DNA from: Lachnospiraceae bacterium
GTDB lineage: Bacteria; Bacillota_A; Clostridia; Lachnospirales; Lachnospiraceae
Length of the DNA: 6,741 bases
Direction: 5' to 3'
Assembly (NCBI GenBank): GCA_024689605.1
Contig: JAILDD010000105.1
Coordinates: forward strand, 1-6,741
Shown: positions 5,583 through 6,741 of the stretch, piece by piece
Position numbering within the stretch: the first letter of the stretch is position 1
Layout: each line of letters begins with the position of its first letter
Position numbers and translations under genes: made by a program
The notes under the pieces: generated by a model
What the model saw: only the letters and a program-made list of their open reading frames with translations
What the model was told of the DNA's origin: nothing
Database searches by the model: none

Positions 5583-6741
5583 TCACTTCACGATCTTCAC
5601 CGTAGTCGGTACCATATGCTTGCCCATACGTTCTGCCACAAAGTTCTGAAGGGCTTCCGTATCGATTTCCCTGTCAGTCTTTATATCCACAGCCTGATTG
5701 AAAGCATTATTTTCACCATACTCGACATACGCCTTTGTTTCCTTCACGCCGGGGAATGTATTGCATAATTTCTCCAGTTCAAAAAGATTCGGATAAAATC
5801 TTCCTGTAAGGGATTCACGAAGTATGACCCTTCCGGACTGATACATGGCTTCAACCTCGCCCTTAGGCGTGATCCTTGCCTCGATGCCTGTATCATAAAG
5901 CGTTCCTGGTGAATACATACTCTCTATTGATTCAAAATTATCATCAGTCTTTACATCCAGTATGTAAAGCCTTCCCCAGGCACCATAAGGCTTCTTTTTG
6001 CCGTGATCGTCAAGGATATAAGGCTTAACCTCCGCATCATCAGCCAGCCCCTTTACTAAAGGCATGCCAAGAGATGAATTGAGCTTTCCGGCTGTAATGG
6101 TAAAATGCTTGGGATAAAGCTTCGGACTTAAGTGATACTTAAGGCGTCTTGCCGACCTTTCCTCAGACATAGCAAAGATCACATTGTCCATCGCCTCCAT
6201 AAATACAGCCAGCATCTCTCTGTCATAGCGGTTCTCCCAATACCTGAGCTCGTATACATATCCGCCATTCCTCTGGTGGATCATCAGGTGGAAAGGAAGC
6301 GAGTCAAGCTGCAGATGCAGTGACTGTGCAGGCTCACCTCCGATCTGAGGAATGGTAAGTATATCACCCTGATACTGGATAAACATCTCGTCATTGTGCT
6401 GCGTAGCCATATGGCATTCCATGGTATGGAGTATCTGGTCAGCATTACGCCTTACCATGTCCTTCACGGTCTCATGAGGTATTCTCTTGTATCTGAACAG
6501 ATATGTGACGAACAGGCATCCAGCCAGACGCATCCACCTGCCGTCCGTCCTTCCGCTGTGGATACTGGATATAACTACATCGTCTCCCATACCCCAAAGC
6601 CCTACCAGATAGCTGAAAGCAGAAAGGAAAACCGCATTTTCCGACACCCCGTATTCGCTGCAGTATCCCTGAACCGTCTTCAGGTCAAGGCTCTTAAACT
6701 TACCGCTTAATACCGCATTGTGGGCAGTATTAAGGTCATAG
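5583..6741 (-). CDS. NRPS-like protein: condensation domain half plus degenerate adenylation tail, N-terminus beyond window
   Basis: The frame is open from the window edge to TGA 5583: 385 visible codons. A GTG at 6647 is in frame, but coding continues upstream of it without a break, so the gene starts outside the window. Visible residues 1-190 look like the C-terminal half of a condensation domain: a SENAVFLSAFSYLV helix, ISSIHSGRTD (57-66, C5-like), AGCLFVTYLFRYK (73-85, C6-like), and YVYELRYWENRYD near the end. The catalytic HHxxxDG would lie beyond the edge. Residues 240-378 align with the end of an adenylation domain: PYILDDHG...GRLYI (A6-like), LYDTGIEARITPKGEVE (A7-like, usual TGD aspartate absent), an A8-like stretch ending FELEKL, and HMVP. 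The A1-A5 core, the A10 lysine loop and a carrier domain are all absent. Product unknown. Confidence 0.75.
   Translation of the reverse strand, partial: YDLNTAHNAVLSGKFKSLDLKTVQGYCSEYGVSENAVFLSAFSYLVGLWGMGDDVVISSIHSGRTDGRWMRLAGCLFVTYLFRYKRIPHETVKDMVRRNADQILHTMECHMATQHNDEMFIQYQGDILTIPQIGGEPAQSLHLQLDSLPFHLMIHQRNGGYVYELRYWENRYDREMLAVFMEAMDNVIFAMSEERSARRLKYHLSPKLYPKHFTITAGKLNSSLGMPLVKGLADDAEVKPYILDDHGKKKPYGAWGRLYILDVKTDDNFESIESMYSPGTLYDTGIEARITPKGEVEAMYQSGRVILRESLTGRFYPNLFELEKLCNTFPGVKETKAYVEYGENNAFNQAVDIKTDREIDTEALQNFVAERMGKHMVPTTVKIVK

Noticed and set aside
1..6741. CRISPR array, tRNA, rRNA, transposase or phage gene
   Set aside because: No regularly spaced repeats, no cloverleaf sequence, and no recognisable mobile-element protein on either strand.

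Overview
The window reads as a moderate-G+C Firmicute chromosome, most likely a clostridium of the Lachnospiraceae type. The evidence is the gene order ruvA-ruvB-zapA-U32 peptidase-like protein, the LeuC/LeuD pair of the roughly 420 + 163 residue type, and purine-rich Shine-Dalgarno (SD) sites. The family assignment is an inference from gene order and protein style, not from a search. Every convincing gene lies on the minus strand, so transcription runs from high to low coordinates.

Layout in the direction of transcription. (1) 6741-5583: the 3' part of an NRPS-like gene. It holds the C-terminal half of a condensation domain joined directly to a degenerate tail of an adenylation domain. (2) 5582-5300: a 283-base intergenic stretch with two possible promoters for leuC. 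It also holds a compact run of four hairpins (5318-5436) that contains a possible 44-codon ORF ending just before leuC. (3) leuC (5299-4040) and leuD (3992-3501): the two subunits of 3-isopropylmalate dehydratase. (4) ruvA (3501-2884) and ruvB (2887-1859): the Holliday-junction branch-migration motor. leuD and ruvA overlap by one base and ruvA and ruvB by four. (5) A good sigma-A-like promoter at the end of ruvB, then zapA (1755-1333), a Z-ring associated protein. (6) A U32-family protein (1328 to the window edge) related to the RlhA/TrhP RNA-hydroxylation proteins, partial at its C-terminus.

leuC, leuD, ruvA and ruvB are spaced like one operon, so leucine synthesis and recombination repair appear to share a message. 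zapA and the U32 gene may be read through from it, or driven separately from the promoter at 1839-1867. Most of the window is ordinary housekeeping sequence. The parts least explained by standard annotation are the hairpin array in the leuC leader, which is flanked by a duplicated GGAGG and could be a small inserted repeat, and the NRPS-like protein, which lacks the catalytic core of its adenylation domain.
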